A stretch of 64,000 nt of DNA from Neopestalotiopsis rosae (lineage: Eukaryota; Ascomycota; Sordariomycetes; Amphisphaeriales; Sporocadaceae), in assembly GCA_023078685.1 (NCBI GenBank), contig JALGAS010000002.1:5518001-5582000 (forward strand). Direction: 5' to 3'. Numbering within the stretch: position 1 is the stretch's first letter; each line of letters begins with the position of its first letter. The position numbers were made by a program, and so were the translations under genes. Below the pieces are notes generated by a model. That model had not been told where the DNA came from, ran no database searches, and saw only the letters and a program-made list of their open reading frames with translations. Of the stretch, positions 22,449 to 32,896 are shown one piece after another.

Positions 22449-25238
22449 ATGGCTGTCGACTTGCTCTCAAATCTAGCACCCCAAGTCGATGTTGCTGTCC
22501 GCCTCGATGCCCTGAGAGACCTGAAAAACGATGTCGTCGGCCATCCCCAGAGGAAACAAGAGTGCGTGCTCAATGGCGCCCTCAAACCTCTGGTTGCGAT
22601 TCTCGACGAGCGATCGACCGACTACAGACTCAAGCTTTCTACACTCCAACTCCTCGCAAGCTTTGCCAGCGCTGGCTCAGCTTTCGTATACCCGATACAT
22701 AAATCCGGCGCACTCGCCGCAGCTGTCGATTGCCTCCGAGACGACCGGCCACAGATTGTTCTAGCTGCTCTCCGAGTAATACGCGACGTTGCCGATGGAT
22801 GTACCCTGGCGCCGCCCTTTTGCGCCTATGGTGAGGCCTTTTTGGCCGACATACTCTTCAGCAACAAAGCCTGCCTCAAATCATTGGCTGCGATCCTCGC
22901 TCAGCCCGACATAAACCGCACTATCGCCGCGCAGGTAAATATTGTGTCAAGGTTGATCAGTAGCCTTTGCCGGGAGAAGGAACATCAAAATGCGCTGGTC
23001 AAGTTCAAGGTTCTCGATGCACTGGCCACGAAGCTGGCAAGCTTTGCCGTGGCAGAAGGACAAGTCATTCCATGCGCCGAGGCAATTGCAAGCTCGGAAG
23101 GCCTGCTCGACTTCATCCCTCCTGCAGCCAGACCCGACGGCTTCCGCCTGTCAGACATACTCGGAGCCATCAGTGCCATTATAACAGATTCTGCCTATCG
23201 GTCTGCTCAGCTCTTATATTCGCATTCGATACTGGCAGTTTTTCCAAATACAGATATTGACTTGAGCATATCCAAACCAGAAGCGCAATTGGCAGGCTTG
23301 CGACCAACAAAGCAAAAGGAACTCGAGCCTATGGATCTGTTGCTGCCTTATATGCCCAGTCAGACTCGTCAACAGCCAATACCGTCTCGAGGTGCCACTG
23401 AACAGGAGGAAGAGGAGCCGGAAAGCCCGCTCATTCCGTGGCTCATCAGCATGGTCCGGAGTCGGACTGGCAATGAAGCTTTGACGGCCGCCTCTGTCTT
23501 GACATCGCTCTTCAAGTGCGGTTTCGCTTATAAGTCAAGGGAGGCCACACTGGGACTCTTGGTCATACCTAAACTACTCCAGTTGCTTAGCACAGCCGCC
23601 GAGAATCTCAAAGAGAAATATCCAGAACCGTGCCACTGGGACATTATTGAGCAAGGCCCAACAATACTCGCCCGGCTCGTCACGGACAGCGATGCGTTAC
23701 AAAAATCAGCAGCTGACTCAAATGCTATCAAGATTCTGGCCAAGTTGCTGAAGAGCACTTATGATCTGCAAGTACCCGCTCCGACGCCCTTCTGGTCACC
23801 CGAGGAGACACAAATTTCGATGAGTGATGCCGCGGATAGTCGGCTTGGGAAGACCGGCCTTCATCCGCGAGTCGCTCACCGTGTTCGGGTACGCATAAGC
23901 ACGCTCAAGGCTCTTGGCGCCATGGCTTCGTTCAAGGAAGAATACCGCGAGGCCATTGTTGGCCAAGATGCTGTTCCTTACATTGTGGAGAGTTTAAATA
24001 CAACAACGGGCGGGCGTCAACGTCTTGGAGGCGAGGCAGACGAGAATGACCAGCAGGGCAACCCGCAACAGGTAATTATTGCTGCATGTTATGCCACACG
24101 CATGCTTTCCAGGTCCGTCAACATTCTGCGAACCACACTTGTGGATGCTGGCGTGGCCACGCCTATATACAATCTGCTCAACTGGCCCATTGTTGACGTG
24201 CAAATTGCTGCTACTGCTGCAATTTGCAATCTGGTCACCGACTTCAGCCCGACAAGAGTGGCTCTAGTCAGAGAAACGTCCAATAATGGAAGCCTTGTCA
24301 AGACGTTGTGCAACCATGCTAGATCGCAGAATGCTGCCTTGCGATTGAATGCCCTGTGGGCATTGAAGCACCTGGTCCACATGGCCAGCATTGATTTGAA
24401 AAAGACATGTCTGGAGGAGTTGCAGTCTGGCTGGTTGGTGCAACTCATCTGCGATGACACCGAGGATGAGGCTCTCTTCTCATCCAGGTCACGAGATAAG
24501 CAAGTTTCTGACGACGTGGACGAAGAAATGGAGATAGAAGATGAGTCGCCAGTACCAAGCTTTCCCAAAGCAGCTGATAGCCACCGCCTGCGCCAGCAAG
24601 CCGAAGCTCGATTAGCAAATCTGCGGGAGGCCGAGGGCAATGACGTTCGAAAAGCTCGACAAGACGATCTGGCCATACAGGAGCAAGGCCTTGGGTTCAT
24701 TCGCAACCTCATTGGAAGCTCCCACAACAACAGCAACGCCGAGTCGACAAATGACACGGCCGAAATGATTGACTATCTGTTTAGCGAGCTCGGTCAGGAT
24801 CGTTTCTTCAACATACTAGCTACCAAGCTCAGGATCAAGGTGCTGCATGCATTCAGCGGACGTCGTGGCTCATCTGGCAACGAAACCAGGGTCTTGTACC
24901 CTCAAGCCAGGATAATCGAAGCCGTCATCTATATCCTGGTCCATATGGCCGCCAGCATACCCCGGCACCGACAGCTGGTGATTGCGCAGACGGAGCTGCT
25001 CAAGCTCCTGGCCGGCCTCTTCAACAGCCGCGACCGCGAGGTGCGCGTCGCCCTCTGCCACCTCCTCAACAACCTGACATGGCAGGACGACGCCAACGAC
25101 GCGCCCGCCTGCTCCCAGCGCGCCATTGAGCTCAAGAAGCTGGGCTTCCTCAACAAGCTCGAGTCCCTCGGCCACGACGAGGAGCTCGACGTCCGGGAGC
25201 GTGCCAAATCTGCACTGTGGCAGTTGAAGCATGGCTAG
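22449..25238 (+). CDS. vid28: Armadillo-repeat GID-complex subunit VID28/GID5 (ARMC8 homologue)
   Basis: Single exon, 929 residues. The start is placed at 22449 (TCACCATGG, ideal context); the frame extends upstream only to non-ATG codons. The protein is built of armadillo-type helices throughout. Stretches that match the ARMC8/VID28 pattern include AAICNLVTDFSPTRVALV, LRLNALWALKHLVHM, IQEQGLGFIRNLIG and, at the C-terminus, ALCHLLNNLTWQDD and VRERAKSALWQLKHG. An acidic linker (about residues 690-715) separates the two armadillo blocks, as in the family. GID5 is the scaffold of the GID/CTLH E3 ubiquitin ligase that holds the substrate receptor GID4; in yeast this degrades gluconeogenic enzymes when glucose returns. 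The gene converges on glt1. Confidence 0.88.
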   Translation: MAVDLLSNLAPQVDVAVRLDALRDLKNDVVGHPQRKQECVLNGALKPLVAILDERSTDYRLKLSTLQLLASFASAGSAFVYPIHKSGALAAAVDCLRDDRPQIVLAALRVIRDVADGCTLAPPFCAYGEAFLADILFSNKACLKSLAAILAQPDINRTIAAQVNIVSRLISSLCREKEHQNALVKFKVLDALATKLASFAVAEGQVIPCAEAIASSEGLLDFIPPAARPDGFRLSDILGAISAIITDSAYRSAQLLYSHSILAVFPNTDIDLSISKPEAQLAGLRPTKQKELEPMDLLLPYMPSQTRQQPIPSRGATEQEEEEPESPLIPWLISMVRSRTGNEALTAASVLTSLFKCGFAYKSREATLGLLVIPKLLQLLSTAAENLKEKYPEPCHWDIIEQGPTILARLVTDSDALQKSAADSNAIKILAKLLKSTYDLQVPAPTPFWSPEETQISMSDAADSRLGKTGLHPRVAHRVRVRISTLKALGAMASFKEEYREAIVGQDAVPYIVESLNTTTGGRQRLGGEADENDQQGNPQQVIIAACYATRMLSRSVNILRTTLVDAGVATPIYNLLNWPIVDVQIAATAAICNLVTDFSPTRVALVRETSNNGSLVKTLCNHARSQNAALRLNALWALKHLVHMASIDLKKTCLEELQSGWLVQLICDDTEDEALFSSRSRDKQVSDDVDEEMEIEDESPVPSFPKAADSHRLRQQAEARLANLREAEGNDVRKARQDDLAIQEQGLGFIRNLIGSSHNNSNAESTNDTAEMIDYLFSELGQDRFFNILATKLRIKVLHAFSGRRGSSGNETRVLYPQARIIEAVIYILVHMAASIPRHRQLVIAQTELLKLLAGLFNSRDREVRVALCHLLNNLTWQDDANDAPACSQRAIELKKLGFLNKLESLGHDEELDVRERAKSALWQLKHG

Positions 25239-26392
25239 AGGGTACAACTGCATCGTCTGGATGAGGCGCAATTCCTTTTTGGAACTCGAATTGCTGCGGC
25301 TAAAATATCGACCTGGGACGCTCCTGCTTGAAGCTGTTTTTCGAACCCATGGAATCTTTTTGATTTCCTTCCCTCAGGCGTTTCATTCCTACTTGTGTAC
25401 CAATTGAAATAGACATGAGTACTTTCTTGTACGTAGCGGTGTGTTGTCATCTTTTCTGCATGGAGAGGGAGGAGGAAGGGAGTGGGAAAAAAGAGTTTGG
25501 TCTGCAAATAGTATACAATGGAGGCCGCGGTTCAGCTCAAGCGTCCGACGCCTCCCTACATGACATGGTTTTATATCAGAATACCCACTGGAAGAAGTAA
25601 ATAAGAAGTCAGGAAAAAAACAGCCTGGTGGCATTTTCTGTTCATCGAGACCTTTACATCTTGTATCACAGTAACACACTTCACTTCATCACAGTTAATA
25701 TGATTACATCACATGATAGTAATTCTAATAAAATCAGTTGTTCTGTGTACAACTGTTAAAACATAGTCCATGTACAAGCAGACAAGAAATATTCAAATGT
25801 GGACCAAACTCTTTAAAAGCGCCGCATATTTTATTTCCCCTTGTGTGCCGTAAACCGGTTTCCTTTTTAAGCGTGGTAGGCTGACCACATCCTGATCTCT
25901 GGTGACGACGGTGGTATTAGTGCTTCGCGATGGATTGGTATCAAGTATGCCGGTTTTCCTTGGAAGCTCGGTCTGGCCGAGACTTACCAGACTCTTGTGC
26001 TTTACGATCTCCTGGACTCCCGCAAATGAGGAGCTGCTGAAAGGAGTGGAGAGAGACGGAGAAGTTTTGTGGCCATGTCGTTGTAACCAAGCAGAAGTCT
26101 GCGCACAGATATGTTAGAATTTATATTTTTCTCTCCCTTGATTCTTTTTATTGTATTTTTATATTCTTCATAAACTTATATCATAAAAGCAAAGTGTTCC
26201 ATTAAGAATATCTTTTATAATTTTTTATTATTTTTTGGTTTTATTATTACATCTTAAATCAAAAGAATTGGCAACCGTAAGGGTATTTTTCCTTTTTTCG
26301 CGTTTCCATCATCCCATTTCCTGTCTCGTTCTAAATGCTTGATCGTTCTATTCGTAAGGACATGACGTTACAACCACTCTCTAGTTCAGCCT
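25239..26392. other. Convergent intergenic region, A+T-rich, with a glt1 relic
   Basis: Shared 3' region of vid28 (plus) and glt1 (minus). Most of it is A+T-rich, especially 25660-25850 and 26110-26280, as expected for 3' untranslated regions. In the middle lies a decayed inverted copy of part of glt1, described separately. Confidence 0.75.
25879..26084 (+). pseudogene. Decayed inverted fragment of glutamate synthase (glt1)
   Basis: Bases 25879-26012 match the sense strand of glt1 (29480 down to 29347) with about a dozen substitutions in 134 positions, roughly 91% identity. Read in frame it gives [12 protein letters not shown] then [19 protein letters not shown], against [12 protein letters not shown] and [19 protein letters not shown] in the gene. 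After a 56-bp insertion the match resumes at 26069-26084 (15 of 16 bases), exactly at the next glt1 base (29346-29331). A TGA falls inside the insertion. Seven of the twelve changes are C-to-T or G-to-A relative to glt1, which fits repeat-induced point mutation, though the piece is short for that. It lies in inverted orientation about 0.3 kb from the glt1 stop codon. It cannot encode a functional enzyme. Confidence 0.9.
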
Positions 26393-29300
26393 TTATGCAT
26401 TGACACTGAAGATCTCCTGGGCGGTGCGCTTGACAATACCACCAGTGACGGGCAGGTTGGTGACCTTCTCAAGGTAAAGATCAACCTCGCGAGCAGCCTG
26501 TCGTCCCTCGTTGATACCCCAGACGATGAGCGATTGTCCACGGCGACAATCACCAGCGGCAAAGACACCAGGAATGTTGGTGGCGTAGGAACCAGCAGGG
26601 GTCTTGACGTTCTTGCGGGCGTCCTTCTCAACGTCCTCGCCGAGAACGCGAGCCTCGGGGCCAAGGAAACCCATGGAGAGGAGGACCAGGTCAGCAGGGA
26701 AGAACTGCTTGGTGTCCTCGAGCTTCTTCATGTCCCAACCGCCGCTAGCAGACTTGGTCCACTCAACGCGGATGGTGTTGATACCCTTGACGCGGCCACT
26801 GCCGTCATCAACAAACTCCTCAGACATGATGCAGTACTCACGAGGGTCCTTGCCCATGTGCTGCTTGACCTCCGAGTGACCGTAGTCGACACGGTAGATA
26901 CGGGGCCACTGAGGCCAGGGGTTGTCACGGCCACGCTGCGGCGGAGGCTGAGGCAGAAGCTCGAAGTTGATGACCGACTTGGCACCGTGACGGACCGAGG
27001 TACCGATACAGTCGTTTCCAGTGTCACCACCACCAATGACAACAACGTGCTTGTCCTTAGCGGAGAGGTAGGCGCCGTCCTGGAGCTCAGAGTCGAGCAG
27101 AGACTTGGTGTTCTTGTGCAAGAACTCCATGGCGAAGTGGATACCCTCGAGGTTGCGTCCCTTGATGGGCAGGTCACGAGCAACAGTGGCACCGGTAGCA
27201 ATGATGACAACGTCGTTCTGAGCCTTGAGGTCCAGCAGGGTGACATCCTCGCCGACGGACACGCCCGTCTTGAAAACGACGCCCTCGGCAGCCATGAAGT
27301 CGGTACGGCGCTTGACGATACGCTTGTCAAGCTTCATGTTGGGGATACCGTACATGAGAAGACCACCGGGCCTATCGGCACGCTCGTAGACGGTGACAGA
27401 GTGACCAGCTCGGTTGAGCTGATCGGCGGCGGCCAAACCAGCAGGACCGGAACCGATGATGGCTACAGTCTTGCCAGTGCGGACCTGGGGTGGGCGAGGG
27501 ACCATCCAGCCCTGCTCGAAACCGCGATCAATGATGGCGCACTCAATAGACTTGATACCAACAGGATCCTCGTTGATACCGAGAACGCAAGCACCCTCGC
27601 AAGGAGCAGGGCACACACGACCTGTAAACTCAGGGAAGTTGTTGGTCATCAACAGGCGGTTGAGAGCATCCTGCCACTGGTTTTGGAACTATTTATCGAG
27701 TTAATAATCATATCATTCTGCCAGAAGAGGATCAAATAAACTTACCACTAGCTCGTTCCACTTGGGAATGATGTTGGAGATGGGGCAACCAGTCTCAGAC
27801 TGACAGAAGGGGACACCACAGTCCATGCAACGGGCCGACTGGTACTTGAGCTCGTCCTCATCAAGACGTTGAGACAGCTCCTGCCAATCCTTGGTACGTG
27901 TCTTGGCGCTTCTGTACTTCTCAGATCGTCGCTGGTACTTCATGAAACCCTTAGTCTTGTCCAAAACAAGGGCGCGTTTCTTCTCAGCTGCGTTGTCGCC
28001 AACAGCCTCCTCCATATCTTGGAGCTTGGCGGCCTTCTCCTCCTTCTTGTGCTTGACGCCAGGCAGGACAGGCAGGTTGAACTCGGCACGCTTGGCCTCG
28101 GCAGCCTTGGCGGCCTCCTCCTCGAGAATGCGCTTGTAGTCAACGGGAAGAACCTTGACGAAGCGAGGCAGGGCGCGGTTGAAGTCAACCAAGATGCGAG
28201 CAGCCAACTCGGATCCAGTGTAGTGGTGGTGGTCCTCGATCAAGCCGCGCAGGTAGGCGATCTCGGTAGGGTCATCAATGCTAGATGCCTCAACCATCTC
28301 CATGTTGAGCTTAGACTCGAAGTCGCCGTTGATATCGAGAACGTACGCGATACCTCCAGACATACCGGCAGCAAAGTTGCGACCAGTGCTTCCGAGAATG
28401 ACAACACGACCACCAGTCATGTACTCACAACCGTGGTCACCGACACCCTCGACAACGGCGGTGGCACCGGAGTTGCGGACAGCGAAACGCTCGGCGGCAA
28501 CACCACGGAAGAAACAAGTACCAGTGGTAGCACCGTACAAGCACACATTTCCGATCAAAATGTTCTCCTCAGCCTTGAAGACGGCATTGCGGGGTGGGTA
28601 AACGATCAGGCGTCCACCAGACAGACCCTTACCAACGTAATCGTTGGCATCACCCTCCAGCTCGAGCGTCACACCAGGGGCAAGGAAAGCACCGAAGGAC
28701 TGACCAGCGGAACCCTTGATGTTGACATGAACAGTGTCCAGGGGCAGACCGGCCTCACCATACCTCTTGGAGATGTGGTAAGAGAGGGACGTTCCCATGG
28801 CGCGGTCAGTGTTGACCACATCACACTCGATTCTGCTGGGCAAGCCCTTGTCAAGTGTCAGCTCGGCCTCTGAGATGAGCTTGTTGTCCAATCGGACGTA
28901 GAGGCGGTGATCCTGCTTGCGAACGTTGAAAGTGGCAACACCAGGGCGGAGCTTGTGAGCAGGAGTCAAGATGAGCGAAAGATCGATGTTCGCAGTCTTG
29001 TTGGTGCGGAGGTCGTCCCGAACCTTGAGGGCCTCGACGTGACCAACCATCTCGTTGATGGTGCGGAAACCCAGCTGGGCCATGATGGCTCTCAGCTCGT
29101 TGGCCACGTAGTAGAAGAAGTTGATGACATGCTCAGGTGTTCCAGTGAACTTCTTGCGAAGCTCAGGGTCCTGCGTAGCAATGCCGACGGGGCATGTGTT
29201 TAGGTGACACTTGCGCATCATGATACAACCCATGGCGATCAAGGGAGTGGTAGCGAAACCCCACTCCTCAGCACCGAGCAAACAAGCAATGGCTACATCA

Positions 29301-32300
29301 CGACCAGTGCGGAGCTGACCGTCAGTCTGAACAACGACACGGCCACGGAGATCGTTGAGCACAAGAGTCTGGTGAGTCTCGGCCAGACCAAGTTCCCAAG
29401 GAAGACCGGCATACTTGATACCAGTCCATCGCGAAGCACCAGTACCACCGTCGTGACCAGAGATCAGAATGTGGTCAGCCTTGGCCTTGGCGACACCGGA
29501 GGCGACGATACCGACACCAGTCTCGGAGACGAGCTTGACGGAGACACGAGATCTGGGGTTGGAGCACTTCAGATCGTAGATCAGCTGCTTCAAATCCTCA
29601 ATCGAGTAGATATCGTGGTGAGGCGGGGGCGAGATGAGACCGACGCCAGGGGTGGAGTGACGAGTGCGGGCAATAGACTTGGAAACCTTGTGACCGGGCA
29701 GCTCACCACCCTCACCAGGCTTGGCACCCTGCGCCATCTTGATCTGGAGCTCATCAGAGTCGGCCAAGTAGGCAGAGGTGACACCGAAACGACCTGAAGC
29801 AATCTGCTTGATGGCAGATCGCATAGTGTCGCCGTTGGCCATGACCTGAGATCGCTCAGGGTCCTCACCACCTTCACCGGTGTTGGACTTTCCTCCGAGT
29901 CTGTTCATGGCTACAGCAAGGGTGGAGTGAGACTCCATGGAGATGGAACCGTAGGACATGGCACCAGTACAGAAACGGCGGACAATCTCGGTCCAGGGCT
30001 CAACCTGATCAATGGGAATGGGCGTGTACTCGTCAAACTTGAAGTCGAGCATTCCACGGAGCGTGCAAGCCTTGATCTGCTCATATTCGGAGCGCGAGTA
30101 TGCTTCATACGACTTGTCGTTCTTGCTGCGGACGGCGTCCTGGATGTTGGCAATAGACGTGGGGTCGTTGATGTGAGCCTCGCCACCATCTCTCCAGTGG
30201 TACTCGCCAGACTCGGGAAGTCCGGTGATGCCAACGGTGTAACGCGAGGGGAAACCACGCTCGTGGAAGCGGAACGCGTCTTCGGCGATGATCTCAAAGG
30301 TGGCACCCTTGATACGAGAAGCAGTACCACGGAAAGATCTCTCAACGACATCATCATCGAGACCCAGAGCCTCAAAGATCTGAGCACCCTTGTAACTGGC
30401 GAGAGTAGAGATACCCATCTTGGACATGACCTTGAGGATACCACCATCGCAAGAGTGCTTGTAGTTGGCAATCAGAGCATCATCGGAGAGCTTCTTGCGA
30501 ATAAGACCCTCACGGTTGAGCTTGATGATACACTCCATGGCAAGGTAGGGGTTGATGGCATCAGCACCGTAACCGAGCAGCACGCACATGTGGTGAACTT
30601 CACGGGCTTCAGCGGTCTCAAGGACGATTGCTGCCAAGGATCGCCACTTGTTGTTAACCAAGTGGTGGTGAACCATACCCGAGGCCAAGAGGGTAGAGAC
30701 GGCCACGCGGTCGGCCGAAGTCTTGCGGTCAGACAGCACGATGATACGGTCACGGGCCTCGATGGCTGCAGTGGTCTCATTGCAGATGTAGTCGAGGTGC
30801 TTGAGGTAACCAGCAACTCCCTCGCTCTTGGGGAAGGTCAGGTCAATAGTCTTGACGGTCCAGTCAGGGTGAGTCTTGGACATGCCCATCAAAGAGTTGA
30901 ACTCGGGGATCGAGAGGATGGGGCTGGGAAGTAGCAGACGTCCACACTGAGACGCGTCCATCTCGAGCAAATTGCCCTGAGGACCGACATAGCAGTCGAG
31001 CGACATGACAATAGACTCTCTGATGGGGTCGATCGGAGGGTTGGTAACCTGGGCGAACAGCTGGCGGAAGTACTCGTAGAGAAGACGAGGAGCCTGCGAC
31101 AGACATGCCAAAGGAGCATCGTTACCCATGGAACCCAGAGCCTCCTTCTCGTCGGAGGCCATGGGAGCCAGAAGTAAGCTGACCTGTTCGTGTGTGTAAC
31201 CAAAGGCGAGCAGCAAGGGGTCCTCCTGGAGCTTGCTAGCATCGGGCTTGGGCGCAATGTCCGCTCCACTTTCGGTGGCCTGGCTCAGGACCTTGGGGAG
31301 GGTGATGAGCTCCTTGTCAATCCAAGACTGGAAATCGTTGCGGTTGGAAACGGCAGCCTTGAGCTCGGCATCGTCGATCAGGCGACCAGCCTTGGTATCA
31401 ACCAACAGCATCTTTCCTGGCTGGAGACGTCCCTTCTGGATGACTCTCTCAGGCTCGACAGGAATGGTACCGACCTCGGAGGCGCAAATGATGCGGTCGT
31501 CGTCCATGATGTAGTATCGGCAAGGACGCAGACCATTACGGTCAAGGTTGGCACCACAGAAGCGTCCATCAGCAAAGGTGAACAGAGCGGGACCGTCCCA
31601 GGGCTCCATCTGGCAAGCAGCCCACTCGTAGAATGCAGCCTTCTTGGGATCCATGGCAGTGTTGCCTTGCCATGCCTCGGGAACCATCAGCATCACAGCC
31701 TCGGGCAGAGACAAGACGCCGTTGATGGTCAGCAGCTCCAAAACGTTATCAAAAGCAGCGGAATCGGAACCACCGTCCTCGACAATAGGGTAGAGAGCCT
31801 CAAGCTCGTCACCAAAGATGTCGGATTGCATGAGACCCTCACGGGCACGCATCCAGTTCTTGTTACCACGGAGAGTGTTGATCTCACCGTTGTGGGCAGC
31901 CCATCGAAGCGGCTGAGCACGGTCCCAAGAGGGGAAAGTGTTGGTAGAGAAACGAGAGTGGACCAAAGCAAAGTGAGCCTGGTAGTCGGCGTTCACCAAG
32001 TCGTGGTAGTACTGGTAGACCTGAACTGGTGCCAACTGTCCCTTGTAAACAATGTTTCTGTTGGACAGGGAGCAGAGGTAGAACCAGTTGTGAAGGCCAA
32101 TGGTGTTGGTGGCACGCTTGCGCAGCACGTACAGCTGCCTCTCGAAGAGTTTATCATCAAACTTCTCTGGGTCCGTGATTTCAGGAGCATTTCCAGAGCC
32201 GTATGCGGAGGTAAGCACCACAAAGGGCTGCAAAATGATGGGCTCGCGCGACTTTGCGGCCGGGCCAAGAAGAGTAGAGTCAACGGGGGGCTCTCGCCAT

Positions 32301-32896
32301 CCCAGGACTCTAAGGCCCAGCGACTCGGCAATATCTTCCAATTGCCTCTTCGATTCCTGGAGGGTCTCCTCGTCGGGCTTGAAGAACAAGTTTCCGACGG
32401 CGTACTGGCCAAGAGGAGGGAGCTCAACGCCAACCTCACGCGCAAAGTTCTTGATGAAGAACTTGTGAGGAATCGAAGTCATCACACCTGCACCGTCACC
32501 GTCGCGAGCATCAGAACCCACGGCACCACGGTGGGTCATGTTGCAAAGCAGGTTTCGTGCTATTCATTGGTCAGTCATGTTGGCTCTCACTGAAAAGATG
32601 CAGGAAACTAACCATCGCTAACAATCTTGTGGCTGGGCACACCCTTGATGTGACAAGCGAAACCGACACCACAAGCATCCTTCTCTAGCGAAGGATCATA
32701 GAGACCCCTGTCGTCAATGTCAGCGAGACCGGCCTCTTGATCATATCTAATTTGGTCACAGTTGAACCTACTGCTTCACCGGCAGGGCACCAGCCCAAGA
32801 GCCATTGTTCTCTGTCTGGTATTCATACGGGTGGTATGTTTCGGCCTCAGATTCAAGTGATGTTTGTCTATCGTCGAATTCCTTCGCGCCGCCCAT
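26393..32896 (-). CDS. glt1: Glutamate synthase [NADH] (GOGAT), full length
   Basis: Four exons: 32896-32772, 32707-32613, 32559-27746 and 27688-26393, giving 6330 nt and 2109 residues, the usual fungal GLT1 length. Introns are 64, 53 and 57 nt. Residues 1-53 are a propeptide; Cys54 (in [12 protein letters not shown]) is the expected catalytic N-terminal nucleophile of the class II glutaminase domain. The FMN-dependent synthase domain includes [10 protein letters not shown] and, near residue 1180-1195, the 3Fe-4S cysteines in [17 protein letters not shown]. The GXGXG domain contains [14 protein letters not shown]. The C-terminal reductase part has 4Fe-4S-type cysteines ([21 protein letters not shown]), an FAD motif ([12 protein letters not shown], about 1758) and an NADH motif (IGGGDTGND, about 1897). 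The enzyme makes two glutamates from glutamine and 2-oxoglutarate. Its strong codon bias (few TTA, CTA or TCA codons) leaves long spurious frames on the opposite strand and suggests high expression. Confidence 0.97.

Noticed and set aside
26534..32593. Long plus-strand open frames opposite glt1 (about 401, 334, 335 and 467 codons)
   Set aside because: They are antisense shadows. glt1 avoids TTA, CTA and TCA codons, so stop codons are rare on the opposite strand. The translations have no domain resemblance, while the glt1 frame is beyond doubt.
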